Assembly (NCBI RefSeq): GCF_029203285.1
Contig: NZ_CP115669.1
Coordinates: 1,612,001 to 1,676,000 of the forward strand
Direction of reading: 5' to 3'
Length of the DNA: 64,000 bases
DNA from: Pseudomonas sp. PSE14
Lineage (GTDB): Bacteria > Pseudomonadota > Gammaproteobacteria > Pseudomonadales > Pseudomonadaceae
The notes under the pieces were generated by a model. It worked only from the letters and a program-made list of their open reading frames with translations, made no database searches and was not told the origin of the DNA. Position 1 is the first letter of the stretch. Every line of letters starts with the position of its first letter. The position numbers were made by a program, and so were the translations under genes. Below are positions 19,599-27,587 of this stretch, piece by piece.

Positions 19599-20156
19599 TT
19601 AGGGATGCTGCGGGCGCCAGGGCTCGATCAGCGCGTCCAGGTTCAGCGCGTCGGCGAAATCCAGGAACTGGTCGCGCAGCCAGCTGATCTGGGTGCCGGC
19701 CGGCAGGGTCACGGTGATGGTGGCGTTGAGCATGCTGGTGTTGGTGTGCGGCGCCTGGTAGGTGTCGCAGGTGAGGTTCTCCAGTTCGATGTTGTGGTCG
19801 ATGAAGAACTGGCACAGCTCATTGAGGATGTCCGGACGGTACACGGCGCTGACATAGGCCACATAGGGCAGGGCCTGGGCGCGGGTGACGTGGACGTTGC
19901 TGCGGGTGACGCTGAGGGTGAAGCCGTGGCGCTTGGCCAGCGGCGGCAGGCCGCCTTCCAGGCGGGCCAGGGCGTCCCAGCTGCCGGCGACCTGCAGGAC
20001 CAGCGCGCTGAACTCGCCGTGGCGGGTCAGGCGGCTGCTGATCACCGAGCAACGGTTATCGACGCAGGTGCGGCACAGCACGCTGGTCAGCTCCATCGGG
20101 TTCGGGCCCAGCGCACTGATCAGGAGAAATTGTTCACGAGGGTGGGAGGTGGACAT
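19599..20156 (-). CDS. gcvR: Glycine cleavage system transcriptional repressor (ACT-domain protein)
   Basis: A 185-residue protein made of two ACT domains (about 8-80 and 95-175), the architecture of GcvR. In E. coli GcvR binds GcvA and blocks activation of the glycine cleavage operon when glycine is scarce. Pseudomonas members at this locus, next to bcp and dapA, are annotated the same way, but direct evidence of that role is thin. It is divergent from dapA; the 171-bp gap holds the dapA promoter. Confidence 0.88.
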   Translation of the reverse strand: MSTSHPREQFLLISALGPNPMELTSVLCRTCVDNRCSVISSRLTRHGEFSALVLQVAGSWDALARLEGGLPPLAKRHGFTLSVTRSNVHVTRAQALPYVAYVSAVYRPDILNELCQFFIDHNIELENLTCDTYQAPHTNTSMLNATITVTLPAGTQISWLRDQFLDFADALNLDALIEPWRPQHP

Positions 20157-20266
20157 GCAGCTTTCCTGGGAATGGCGGCCAAGCGGGCCGCATCGACAAA
20201 GGGGGAAGGGTAGCGAAAAGCGCCGATGAGGGGAATGACCGAGCGCTCGCGGGTCGCTGCGTCACC

Positions 20267-20295
20267 TTGTGCGTGGCCGGTGGCGACAGTACCAT
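20267..20295 (+). promoter_or_regulatory. Candidate dapA promoter
   Basis: -35 TTGTGC (20267-20272), 17-nt spacer, -10 TACCAT (20290-20295), placing transcription start about 26 nt before dapA. Confidence 0.5.
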
Positions 20296-20327
20296 TACGG
20301 CTTTCTTTTTCCGGCAGGAGCGGTTGC

Positions 20328-21206
20328 ATGATTGCGGGCAGTATGGTGGCGCTGGTCACCCCCTTCGATGCTCAGGGTCGACTGGATTGGGACAGCCTCG
20401 CGAAGCTGGTGGACTTCCACCTGCAGGAAGGCACCAACGCCATCGTTGCGGTCGGCACCACGGGTGAGTCGGCCACGCTGGACGTGAGCGAGCACCTGGA
20501 AGTGATCCGTCGCGTGGTCGACCAGGTCAATGGCCGCATTCCGGTGATCGCCGGTACCGGCGCCAACTCCACCCGCGAAGCGGTCGAGCTGACCGAGGCC
20601 GCCAAGAGCGGCGGCGCCGACGCCTGCCTGCTGGTGACCCCGTACTACAACAAGCCGACTCAGGAAGGCCTGTACCAGCACTTCCGCCACATCGCCGAAG
20701 CCGTGGCCATCCCGCAGATCCTCTACAACGTGCCGGGCCGCACCGCCTGCGACATGCTGCCGGAGACCGTCGAGCGCCTGTCCAAGGTGCCAAACATCGT
20801 CGGCATCAAGGAAGCCACCGGTGACCTGCAGCGCGGCAAGGAAGTACTCGACCGCGTCGGCAAGGACTTCCTGGTCTATTCCGGCGACGACGCCACCGCC
20901 GTCGAACTGATGCTGATGGGCGGCAAGGGCAACATCTCGGTGACCGCCAACGTCGCCCCGCGCGCCATGAGCAACCTGTGCGCCGCCGCCATGCGTGGCG
21001 ATGCCGGCGAAGCCCGCGCCATCAACGACCGCCTGATGCCGCTGCACAAGGCCCTGTTCATCGAATCCAACCCGATTCCGGTGAAGTTCGCCCTGCACGA
21101 AATGGGGCTGATCCCCGAAGGTATTCGCCTGCCCCTGACCTGGCTGAGCCCGCGTTGCCACGAACCGCTGCGTCAGGCCATGCGCCAGACCGGCGTGCTG
21201 GCTTAA
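20328..21206 (+). CDS. dapA: 4-hydroxy-tetrahydrodipicolinate synthase
   Basis: A 292-residue class I aldolase-fold enzyme that condenses pyruvate with aspartate semialdehyde in lysine and diaminopimelate synthesis. The Schiff-base Lys161 (GIKEATGD) and Tyr133 (LYNVPGRT) are visible, as is the GTTGES substrate loop at 43-48. ATG 20328 follows CAGGAG at 20315-20320 and gives the normal length. bamC begins 13 nt after its stop, as in E. coli (dapA-bamC). Confidence 0.97.
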   Translation: MIAGSMVALVTPFDAQGRLDWDSLAKLVDFHLQEGTNAIVAVGTTGESATLDVSEHLEVIRRVVDQVNGRIPVIAGTGANSTREAVELTEAAKSGGADACLLVTPYYNKPTQEGLYQHFRHIAEAVAIPQILYNVPGRTACDMLPETVERLSKVPNIVGIKEATGDLQRGKEVLDRVGKDFLVYSGDDATAVELMLMGGKGNISVTANVAPRAMSNLCAAAMRGDAGEARAINDRLMPLHKALFIESNPIPVKFALHEMGLIPEGIRLPLTWLSPRCHEPLRQAMRQTGVLA

Positions 21207-21219
21207 GGAGCCCCCTCGC

Positions 21220-22413
21220 ATGAAGCGACTGGCAGGACTGACTGCGCTCGCCCTGGTCATCGGCAACACCTCCGGCTGCGGCTGGCTGTGGGGCCCGGAT
21301 GGCTATTTCCGTGACCGTGGCGACGACTACCTCAACGCCCGCGAAACGGCGCCGATGAAGGTGCCCGAAGGCCTGCAGAGCAAGCCGCTCGACCCGCTGC
21401 TGCCGGTGCCGATGAACGTCGCCACCAGCACCGAGAAGGAAGGCGAGTTCGAAGTGCCGCGTCCGCAGCCGCTGGCTGGCGGTGCCGGTGAGGTCAGCGA
21501 CTTCAGCCTGCAGAAAAGCGGCGACTCGCGTTGGCTGATCGCCCAGCGTCCGCCGGCGGAAGTCTGGCCGGTGGCCCACCAGTTCTTCCAGGACAACGGC
21601 TTCTCCATCGCCAACGAGCGCCCGCAGACCGGCGAGTTCAGTACCAACTGGCAGCCGCTCTCGCAGCTCTCCGCGCCCCTGGCGCGCCGCCTGAGCAGCC
21701 GTGTCTCCGGCGTCGAGCCCGACAGCGAAGCGCGTGTGCGCGTGCGCATCGAGCCGGGCGTGGAAACCAACACCAGTGAAGTCTATGTGCTGAGCGAAAC
21801 CCGCCCGGCCGGCAGCACTGCCAGCGCCGACTGGCCGGCCAAGCCGATGGTGCCGAGCCTGGACGCCGCACTGCTCGACGAAATGCTGGCCAGCATGGCG
21901 ACCAGCGCCGAGAAGGGCGGTTCGGTCTCCCTGCTCGCCGCGCACTCCGCCTATGACACGCCCGGCACCGCCGAGCTGAGCAAGGACGGCAGCGGCAACC
22001 CGGTACTCACCGTGGATTCCGACTTCGACCGTGCCTGGGTCAGCGTTGGCCGGGCGCTGGATCGCGCCGACATCCGTGTCGACGACCTCAACCGCAGCCT
22101 GGGCGTGTACTACGTCAACATCGCCGAAGGCGCGAAGAAGAAGGACGAAGACAAGCCTGGCTTCTTCAGCCGCATGTTCGGCGGCGGCGAGAAGACCAAG
22201 GAAGAGGAAGACGCCAAGGCGCAGCGTTACCAGCTTCGTCTGACCAGCGTGAACAACACGGTGCAGATCACCGTCGACAAAGACATCAACACCTCCGCGC
22301 CGGCCGATGTCGCGCAGGGCGTGCTGGAAAAACTCCAGGAGAGTATGCGCAGTGCACTTCGCGGTCCTGGGGAGCGGAAGCCGGGGCAATTCGGCCTTGG
22401 TGAGCAGTTCTGA
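21220..22413 (+). CDS. bamC: Outer-membrane assembly lipoprotein BamC
   Basis: A 397-residue lipoprotein with lipobox NTSGC (lipidated Cys20), an N-terminal unstructured region (about 25-90) and two helix-grip domains. BamC is an accessory of the BAM complex that inserts beta-barrel proteins. AAGGAG at 21205-21210 sets the start. The reading frame runs 62 nt past the start of the following hydrolase gene, ending in a basic Gly-rich tail; BamC usually ends near the VLEKLQ helix, so the last residues may be an extension. Confidence 0.9.
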   Translation: MKRLAGLTALALVIGNTSGCGWLWGPDGYFRDRGDDYLNARETAPMKVPEGLQSKPLDPLLPVPMNVATSTEKEGEFEVPRPQPLAGGAGEVSDFSLQKSGDSRWLIAQRPPAEVWPVAHQFFQDNGFSIANERPQTGEFSTNWQPLSQLSAPLARRLSSRVSGVEPDSEARVRVRIEPGVETNTSEVYVLSETRPAGSTASADWPAKPMVPSLDAALLDEMLASMATSAEKGGSVSLLAAHSAYDTPGTAELSKDGSGNPVLTVDSDFDRAWVSVGRALDRADIRVDDLNRSLGVYYVNIAEGAKKKDEDKPGFFSRMFGGGEKTKEEEDAKAQRYQLRLTSVNNTVQITVDKDINTSAPADVAQGVLEKLQESMRSALRGPGERKPGQFGLGEQF

Positions 22414-23110
22414 CACCCGGATACTGATCGATTGCGGCTTCCCGCTGCGTGAAACCATCCGCCGTCTGGCGCGCCTGGGCGTAGAGCCCGGGCAGCTGGA
22501 CGCAGTTCTGGTCACGCACGAGCACTCCGATCACATCAACGGCGTCGAACTGCTGGCCCGGCACCATCGAATACCCGTGTACCTCAGCGCCGGCACCCTG
22601 CAGGGAATGCGCAAGCCGGTGGAACCGGCGGGGCTGCTCAAGGGCGGCGACCGCCTCCAGCTGAAAGACCTGGAAGTCACTGCGGTGAGCGTTTCCCACG
22701 ATGCGCGGGAGCCCCTGCAGTACGTGTTTTCCGATGGCCGGAAGCGCTTTGGCCAGCTCACCGATCTGGGAGCCGCCACGGCGCAGGTGCTGGAGTGCTA
22801 TCGTGGCCTCGATGCGTTGATCATCGAGGCAAATCACGATACCGACATGCTGGCCCGCGGTCCGTATCCCTACCCACTCAAAGCCCGCGTCGGCGGCCAG
22901 TGGGGACATTTGAACAACCGGCAGGCCGCCGAACTGGTGGCCCAGCTGGGCTGGGAAAGCCTGCAACACCTGGTGCTGGCGCATCTCAGTGAAAAGAACA
23001 ACTCGCCGCAGCTGGCCCGGCAAAGCTTCGTCGACACCCTGGGGTGCGACCCGGACTGGCTGCAGGTGGCCGATCAGCATTCGGGACTCGACTGGCGCAC
23101 CATCGCCTGA
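22352..23110 (+). CDS. Metallo-beta-lactamase-fold hydrolase (YycJ/PhnP-like)
   Basis: A 252-residue protein with N-terminal [14 protein letters not shown] and metal site THEHSDH (55-61), plus downstream Asp and His segments ([14 protein letters not shown]). Relatives include YycJ-type DNA hydrolases and PhnP-type phosphodiesterases, so the substrate is uncertain. The start is GTG 22352 within the 3' end of bamC; AGGAG at 22337-22341 lies 10 nt upstream. The 62-nt overlap with bamC means coupled expression. purC follows 30 nt later. Confidence 0.85.
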   Translation: MHFAVLGSGSRGNSALVSSSDTRILIDCGFPLRETIRRLARLGVEPGQLDAVLVTHEHSDHINGVELLARHHRIPVYLSAGTLQGMRKPVEPAGLLKGGDRLQLKDLEVTAVSVSHDAREPLQYVFSDGRKRFGQLTDLGAATAQVLECYRGLDALIIEANHDTDMLARGPYPYPLKARVGGQWGHLNNRQAAELVAQLGWESLQHLVLAHLSEKNNSPQLARQSFVDTLGCDPDWLQVADQHSGLDWRTIA

Positions 23111-23140
23111 GCCCATCCATTCAAGCAAGCGGAGCCCATC

Positions 23141-23851
23141 ATGGAAAAACGCGAAGAACTCTATCGCGGCAAAGCCAAGTCGGTTTACACCACCGATGAC
23201 GCCGACCGCCTCGTCCTGCTGTTCCGCAACGACACCTCGGCGTTCGACGGCAAGCGCATCGAGCAACTGGATCGCAAAGGCATGGTGAACAACAAGTTCA
23301 ACGCCTTCATCATGCAGAAGCTCGAAGCCGCCGGTATCCCGACCCAGTTCGACGCCCTGCTGTCGGACAACGAAGTGCTGGTCAAGAAGCTCGCCATGAT
23401 CCCGGTCGAGTGCGTCGTGCGTAACTACGCCGCCGGCAGCCTGGTGCGCCGCCTGGGCGTGGAAGAGGGCCTGCAGCTCACTCCGCCGACCTTCGAACTG
23501 TTCCTGAAGAACGACGCCCTGGGCGACCCCTTCATCAACGAATCCCACGTCCAGGCCTTCGGCTGGGCGACCCTGGAGCAACTGGCCGAAATGAAGGCCT
23601 ACTCCTTCAAGGTCAACGAAGTGCTGAGCAAGCTGTTCGACGACGCCGGCCTGCTGCTGGTGGACTTCAAGCTGGAATTCGGCCTGTTCCACGGCAAGAT
23701 CGTCCTGGGCGACGAGTTCAGCCCGGACGGCTGCCGCCTGTGGGACAAGGAAACCCGCAAGAAGATGGACAAGGACCGCTTCCGCCAGGGCCTGGGTGAC
23801 GTGATCGAGGCCTACGAAGAAGTGGCTCACCGTCTGGGCGTGCCGCTGTAA
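23141..23851 (+). CDS. purC: Phosphoribosylaminoimidazole-succinocarboxamide synthase
   Basis: A 236-residue SAICAR synthetase that joins aspartate to CAIR with ATP in purine biosynthesis. The N-terminal [14 protein letters not shown] motif, the [13 protein letters not shown] segment and the VDFKLEFG motif of the ATP/metal site are present, and the length equals the family norm. GGAG at 23131-23134 precedes ATG 23141. It is the last protein gene before tRNA-Ser. Confidence 0.97.
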   Translation: MEKREELYRGKAKSVYTTDDADRLVLLFRNDTSAFDGKRIEQLDRKGMVNNKFNAFIMQKLEAAGIPTQFDALLSDNEVLVKKLAMIPVECVVRNYAAGSLVRRLGVEEGLQLTPPTFELFLKNDALGDPFINESHVQAFGWATLEQLAEMKAYSFKVNEVLSKLFDDAGLLLVDFKLEFGLFHGKIVLGDEFSPDGCRLWDKETRKKMDKDRFRQGLGDVIEAYEEVAHRLGVPL

Positions 23852-23905
23852 AACGGCGAAATCACGCAAGCGCCTGATACCACGTAAAAAAATCCGAAAC
23901 AGGGC

Positions 23906-23934
23906 TTCGCCTTCGGACTTCAAGCTGGTATCAT
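23906..23934 (+). promoter_or_regulatory. Candidate tRNA-Ser promoter
   Basis: -10 TATCAT at 23929-23934, 11 nt before the tRNA 5' end, with a weak -35 TTCGCC at 23906-23911 and a 17-nt spacer. TGGTATCA here is inverted against TGATACCA near 23876. Confidence 0.45.
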
Positions 23935-23945
23935 GCGCGCCGCAC

Positions 23946-24035
23946 GGAGAGATGCCGGAGTGGTCGAACGGGACGGATTCGAAATCCGTTGAGTCAGCAA
24001 TGGCTCCTAGGGTTCAAATCCCTATCTCTCCGCCA
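23946..24035 (+). tRNA. tRNA-Ser(CGA)
   Basis: A 90-nt class II tRNA with a long variable arm. Acceptor GGAGAGA/TCTCTCC, anticodon loop TTCGAAA (anticodon CGA, reading UCG), T-arm GGGTTCAAATCCC, discriminator G and encoded CCA. Confidence 0.96.
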
Positions 24036-24048
24036 TTACATAATGGCC

Positions 24049-24083
24049 AAACCCCCTGAAATGCTTAGCGTTTCAGGGGTTTT
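24049..24083 (+). terminator. Terminator after tRNA-Ser
   Basis: Stem of CCCCTGAAA with TTTCAGGGG and a T4 tail, 13 nt after the tRNA. Confidence 0.85.
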
Positions 24084-24122
24084 GTCTTTTCTGGCGTCGA
24101 TATTTCCCTCCTGCCGCTTCAA

Positions 24123-24539
24123 TCACCCGCAATACCCATCCATCTTCTCCCGATTTCTCTCCGTGGGTTCCGCCTGATATTGCTGCCGCCAGAATTGGCA
24201 TGGCGTGCTGTTGAAGCGCTTGTCCTGCTCCGCTTGCTCGATCTCGCGGTTCTGCTGTTCTTGCACGGTCTGCTGGCGTTGCTGGTACTGCTGGAACATC
24301 TCTTCACTGCTGCGTGGAGCAGGGGGAGTGGCGGGCGGTGTCGCTGGCGGTGTGGTGGGATGGCTGGCCACGATGGGTGGAAACGCGCGATAGATCAGCC
24401 AGCCGGTGGCCGCCACGGCCATGCTGCCGAGCAAGATGCCGGCGGCGATGCTGAGGATGAGTTTCCAGGCGCTGAGGTGGGTGGGTGTCTGGGGCATGGG
24501 GGGATGGGGATGGCTGGGTGAGTCCCACTGATACCCCAT
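24123..24539 (-). CDS. Hypothetical single-pass membrane protein
   Basis: A 138-residue protein of no recognised family. A Pro/His-rich N-terminus (1-22) is followed by one strong transmembrane helix (about 27-50), then a Pro/Thr-rich linker (about 58-75) with repeated TPPA units, a Gln/Glu-rich helix (about 78-108) that could be a coiled coil, and a conserved-looking Cys-containing end (CQFWRQQYQ near 114 and a final YCG). The helical tail is probably periplasmic. Coding bias is convincing, but there is no clear ribosome site at 24539. Function unknown. Confidence 0.7.
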   Translation of the reverse strand: MGYQWDSPSHPHPPMPQTPTHLSAWKLILSIAAGILLGSMAVAATGWLIYRAFPPIVASHPTTPPATPPATPPAPRSSEEMFQQYQQRQQTVQEQQNREIEQAEQDKRFNSTPCQFWRQQYQAEPTERNREKMDGYCG

Positions 24540-24564
24540 CGTTGCCGATCCGGAAAGAGGCGGG

Positions 24565-24591
24565 CCCGCGACGCCGTGCTAGCGTCGCGGG
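24565..24591 (-). terminator. Hairpin downstream of the AhpD-like gene
   Basis: 10-bp perfect stem CCCGCGACGC/GCGTCGCGGG with a 7-nt loop just past the stop of the gene ending at 24599. The tail is T-poor, so termination strength is uncertain. Confidence 0.55.
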
Positions 24592-24598
24592 CGGGGCT

Positions 24599-24943
24599 TT
24601 ATTTCTGTGCGGAGGACTCGAAGGCCTCCATGGCGCGCAGGGAGTAGACGTAGGCGGCACCGGCGTTCATGGCGATGGCGGTAGCCAGGGCCTGGGCGAC
24701 TTCGGCTTCGGTAGCGCCGGCCCGGCGTGCGGCTTCGGCGTGGACGCCGATACAGCCGTCGCAGCGGGTGGTGATGGCCACGGCCATGGAGATCAGTTCG
24801 CGGGTCTTGGCATCCAGAGCATCACCGTCGGCCGCTGCGGCGTCGAGGGCCTGGTAGGCGGCGATCATCTTCGGGTGTTTCTTGCCCAGGGCGCCGAAGG
24901 CTTTTTTCACGGCGGGGACGTATTCGGACCAGTTGAACAGCAT
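24599..24943 (-). CDS. Carboxymuconolactone decarboxylase/AhpD-family protein
   Basis: A 114-residue all-helical AhpD-like protein. The redox motif CDGCIGVH places Cys61, Cys64 and His68 as in peroxidase-type AhpD domains, rather than the decarboxylase proper. Members are small oxidoreductases with unclear electron donors. AAGGAG before ATG 24943 is a very good ribosome site; seven more in-frame codons upstream are ignored. It stands alone between hairpins. Confidence 0.9.
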   Translation of the reverse strand: MLFNWSEYVPAVKKAFGALGKKHPKMIAAYQALDAAAADGDALDAKTRELISMAVAITTRCDGCIGVHAEAARRAGATEAEVAQALATAIAMNAGAAYVYSLRAMEAFESSAQK

Positions 24944-25059
24944 GGTGCTTCTCCTTGAGGCCACGGAAGAAAAGGGTGTGGCCTTGAAGCTTAGTCTGCG
25001 TCAGCCGGTCGGCTCGGTATTGTCTGTTCCGCTCGTTTTTTTCATGCCGCCCGGAGCTA

Positions 25060-25542
25060 TCAGTAGGCGTCGAGGATTTCGTAGCGCTGGCGGGCGTTGC
25101 CCAGGCCGATTTCCAGTTCGTCACCGGGCAGGCGATGGAGCAGGGCGCTGCCCAGTGGGGCGCGGCTGGTGATGACGAGGATTTCAGCGCCCTCGTGCTG
25201 CACTTTCAGGCCGGCGGCATCGGGGCCGAGGAAGACCCAGCGGTGCTGGCCACTTTCGTTGACCAGTTCCACCAGGGCGCTGGTCTGGATACCTGACTGC
25301 TCGTCGAAGTCGCGCAGTTGCAGATTCTCGAACAGCGACAGCGCCTGGCGGATCTCCTCGACACGGCGCGATTGGCCTGCGGCGAGGTAGGCCGCTTCGA
25401 GGCCGAGGGTGTCGTACTTGTTCTCGGCGACGTTTTCTTCGTGGGTGGCCGTTTCGTGAGCGGTCCTGGCGGCGCGCACGGCGATCTCCAGGTCCTGCGC
25501 GAGCCTGGCGAGAATGTGTTGGTAGACCTGCTGCTTGTTCAT
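25060..25542 (-). CDS. GreA/GreB-family transcription elongation factor-like protein
   Basis: A 160-residue protein with a predicted N-terminal helical hairpin (about 8-75, including EENKYDTLGLEAAYLA) and a C-terminal FKBP-like GreA/GreB fold (about 85-160, with AALGLKVQ-type strands, SRAPLGSALL and GDELEI). Gre factors stimulate transcript cleavage by stalled RNA polymerase. The hairpin tip here is atypical, so it may bind polymerase without the cleavage function. ATG 25542 is used; the ribosome site is weak. Confidence 0.72.
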   Translation of the reverse strand: MNKQQVYQHILARLAQDLEIAVRAARTAHETATHEENVAENKYDTLGLEAAYLAAGQSRRVEEIRQALSLFENLQLRDFDEQSGIQTSALVELVNESGQHRWVFLGPDAAGLKVQHEGAEILVITSRAPLGSALLHRLPGDELEIGLGNARQRYEILDAY

Positions 25543-25634
25543 CACGGGGGAGTCGTCGGTCGGGCTGTGTATTCTGCTGGCTTTACTACCGTAAGGCGAA
25601 AGATGCCGTTGGGGTGGTTGCTGGGTTCGTGTTT

Positions 25635-25664
25635 TTTCAGCATTCAGTGGTATATTTGCTGAAA
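25635..25664 (+). promoter_or_regulatory. Likely operator and promoter of the Xre-RES module
   Basis: Perfect 8-bp inverted repeat TTTCAGCA (25635-25642) and TGCTGAAA (25657-25664) separated by 14 nt. The spacer holds TATATT, a candidate -10. The antitoxin start is 21 nt downstream, so binding here would block transcription, as expected for autoregulation. Confidence 0.6.
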
Positions 25665-25685
25665 GTTCACGATTAGGAGATCGCC

Positions 25686-26054
25686 ATGAGCGCCCTGTTA
25701 CGCGAAAGCCCCGCAGCCGATGCCGTACTGGCCAAGGCGGTACTCACGGCGCGCGAACACCTGGCGATGACCCAGCAGGAGCTGGCGGCGATCGTGGGAG
25801 TGGAACGTAGCGCCGTCAGCCGCTGGAAGCAAGGCGGACTGCGGGTGGACAGCAAGACCGGTGAATTGGCCCTGCTGCTGGTGCGGGTCTATCGCGCGCT
25901 GTTCGCCCTGTTCGGCGGCAACCTGGAGGACATGCGCCACTTCCTGCGTACCGAGAACCGTCACTTGAACGGTGTGCCGCTGCAGTTGATGGAGCAGGTG
26001 CAGGGACTGGTGGCGGTGGTCGAGTACCTGGACGCCATCCGGGGCAAGGTCTGA
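25686..26054 (+). CDS. Xre/MbcA/ParS-type antitoxin
   Basis: A 122-residue protein with an N-terminal helix-turn-helix (about 26-52, TQQELAAIVGVERSAVSRWK) and a C-terminal DUF2384-like toxin-binding domain (about 60-120, with NLEDMRHFLRTENRHLNGVP, where the family usually has an xxLNxxP-type motif). The antitoxin binds the RES toxin and represses its own promoter. AGGAG lies 5-10 nt before the ATG. Its TGA directly abuts the toxin ATG, a standard TA layout. Confidence 0.88.
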   Translation: MSALLRESPAADAVLAKAVLTAREHLAMTQQELAAIVGVERSAVSRWKQGGLRVDSKTGELALLLVRVYRALFALFGGNLEDMRHFLRTENRHLNGVPLQLMEQVQGLVAVVEYLDAIRGKV

Positions 26055-26825
26055 ATGTCCTTCGAGACGGGCGCCCAGATCTGGGCACGGCATGCGCCGG
26101 AGTCGGTCGTCAGCCCCATTCGTGGACGCCTGGTGCGCCTGGTGGAAAGTCAGGGGCAGGTGGCCACGCTGCAACTGGTGGACACCCTGGCCGAGCAGGC
26201 ACTGCTTGAGGAGTTGCTGGAAACCAGCAAGCCGCATGTGCCGCCCCCCGCCGAGCACCTGCACTATCTATTGAAGACACCGTTTCGCTATCCACCGCTG
26301 CGTTGGGGCTCGCGCTTCGGCCGGCGGCATGAGCCGAGCCTGTTCTATGCGGCGCTGAAGCTGGATACGGCGATGGCGGAATCGGCTTTCTACCGCTACG
26401 TGCTGTGGGAGGGGATGAGTTCGCCGCCGCCAAGCGGGCGGATTCTCTCCGAACATGCGTCCTTCGAGGCGCGCTTCCAGGTGCAGCGCGGCGTGCGTTT
26501 GCAATTGCCGCCGTTCCGCGAGTACGAGCCGGCGCTGCGCGATCCGTCGGATTACCGCGTTGCCCAGGGGCTGGGCAGCGCCATGCGCGAGGCCGGGGTC
26601 GAGGCGTTCGAGTACCGCTCGGCGCGCTGCCCGCACGCTGGGGTGAACGTGGCGTTGTTCGCGCCGTCGGCCTTCACCGAGAAGCGTCCGCGCAACCTGA
26701 TGCCCTGGCTGTGCGAGACCACGGCGGAGTACGTCGCCTTCAAGCACGCCCAGGTGCCGGATACTCCGCGCCTGTTCCCGCGGGCTCAGTTCCTGGTGGA
26801 TGGGCACCTGCCGTATCCGGCCTGA
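26055..26825 (+). CDS. RES-domain toxin (NAD+-degrading)
   Basis: A 256-residue RES-domain protein. The residues that name the fold are visible: Arg in WGSRFG (about 93), Glu in AMAES (about 111) and Ser later in the domain. RES toxins studied in Pseudomonas putida, Photorhabdus and Mycobacterium consume NAD+ and stop growth. The antitoxin gene lies immediately upstream. At 256 residues it is somewhat longer than many RES toxins because of an N-terminal helical extension (about 1-75). It is intact, so the pair is probably active. Confidence 0.87.
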   Translation: MSFETGAQIWARHAPESVVSPIRGRLVRLVESQGQVATLQLVDTLAEQALLEELLETSKPHVPPPAEHLHYLLKTPFRYPPLRWGSRFGRRHEPSLFYAALKLDTAMAESAFYRYVLWEGMSSPPPSGRILSEHASFEARFQVQRGVRLQLPPFREYEPALRDPSDYRVAQGLGSAMREAGVEAFEYRSARCPHAGVNVALFAPSAFTEKRPRNLMPWLCETTAEYVAFKHAQVPDTPRLFPRAQFLVDGHLPYPA

Positions 26826-26901
26826 CCGTTTGTCGTGCCACGGCATGCCGTTGCCGGCATCGGTGTAAGGTGCGGGATGGTCACGCAGGGAGTGCCAAAC
26901 C

Positions 26902-27111
26902 TTGGATATACGGATAGCTGTCCACCCCAGCGACAGTCGCCGCTGGCGGGTCTACCTGAATCAGTTCTTCTTCGATTGCGATAGCCGCAGCGCGGCTGAA
27001 CGCGCCTTTGCGCGGGCCTGCGCCGCTGAGCAGCAAACGGCTCTGCTGCCCAGTCCGCCCAAGGTCATCCGCTCCGAGCGGCGGCGCTCCCGGCGACTGG
27101 AGTGGGCATGA
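26902..27111 (+). CDS. Small hypothetical protein, TTG start
   Basis: A 69-residue possible gene beginning with TTG at 26902; AGGGAG at 26887-26892 lies 9 nt upstream. The composition (WRVYLNQFFFDCDSRSAAERAF) resembles small Pseudomonas proteins with a beta-hairpin followed by a helix, and codon use is Pseudomonas-like. No domain is recognised, and the last 20 residues are basic (RSERRRSRRLEWA). It lies after the RES toxin on the same strand but 76 nt away, so linkage is uncertain. Confidence 0.5.
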   Translation: MDIRIAVHPSDSRRWRVYLNQFFFDCDSRSAAERAFARACAAEQQTALLPSPPKVIRSERRRSRRLEWA

Positions 27112-27378
27112 GACGGCTGATCCTCCCTCCATCGAATTCATACCGGATGATCCGGATGTCGGCGCGGGCCTCGCCTGGCTGATTCGATCGTCTTTCGCTT
27201 TCCACTCCGTACTTCTCTTTCCGCTGCCCTGAAACGGGGCGGTCGGCTGCTCCTTGGCGCGCACTTGTGCACAGTGCTGATGCGCGCTGTCAAGCCCCTG
27301 CAATATTGCATTTAGCCACTTGCCTGTTTCTCTTGCGTTTTTTAACTTATTGAAAAATAAAGAAAATCTTCGTTGGTG
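27112..27378. other. Intergenic region without a gene, upstream of rmuC
   Basis: The gap between 27111 and rmuC at 27588 is 476 nt. The first half shows no gene. From about 27320 it becomes A/T-rich and contains TTTTTTAAC and a perfect hairpin TTGGTGA-AAAAA-TCACCAA at 27373-27391, leading into the repeated module annotated separately. Confidence 0.6.
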
Positions 27379-27473
27379 AAAAAATCACCAATCTGTCATG
27401 CGCCCCCGTCTGACTGGGGGTGGGGCGCTTTTTCATCACGTTTTCCACTAAGTTATCCACAGCTTCTGTGGAT
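27379..27473 (+). repeat. Duplicated DnaA-box-containing intergenic module, copy 1
   Basis: Begins with AAAAAATCACCAATCTGTC (27379-27397), continues 55 nt and ends with TTATCCACAG at 27453 followed by CTTCT and GTGGAT. ATCCACAG/CTGTGGAT (27455-27462 and 27466-27473) is a perfect inverted repeat; TTATCCACA equals the DnaA-box consensus. A second copy at 51028-51122 aligns without gaps: 17/19 in the first block, about 28/55 between, and TTATCCACAG plus GTGGAT identical in position. Between the blocks this copy has a GC-rich stem followed by T5 (27400-27433). Role unknown. Confidence 0.7.
27400..27433 (+). terminator. Terminator-like stem with T5 inside module copy 1
   Basis: GCGCCCC pairs with GGGGCGC around a mispaired centre and is followed by TTTTT. 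It could end a short transcript that starts in the A/T-rich region upstream; the matching part of copy 2 lacks such a strong stem. Confidence 0.5.
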
Positions 27474-27587
27474 TGTCCCGAGCGCTTGCTCAGGAGCCCT
27501 GTTCCAGGGCCTTTACAGGTGACAAGGCGCCTCCGGGTGGCCGCTGTTAGTATTGCGCGATTGTTTGTCACACCCCCGGAGTGCCGC

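Noticed and set aside
23852-23945. Possible small gene or sRNA between purC and tRNA-Ser
   Set aside because: Only weak inverted repeats and the tRNA promoter are seen. No open frame or clear terminator.
27420-27587. 56-codon upstream extension of rmuC
   Set aside because: It runs through the DnaA-box module, with GGAG positioned for ATG 27588, and is not conserved in style with the membrane start.
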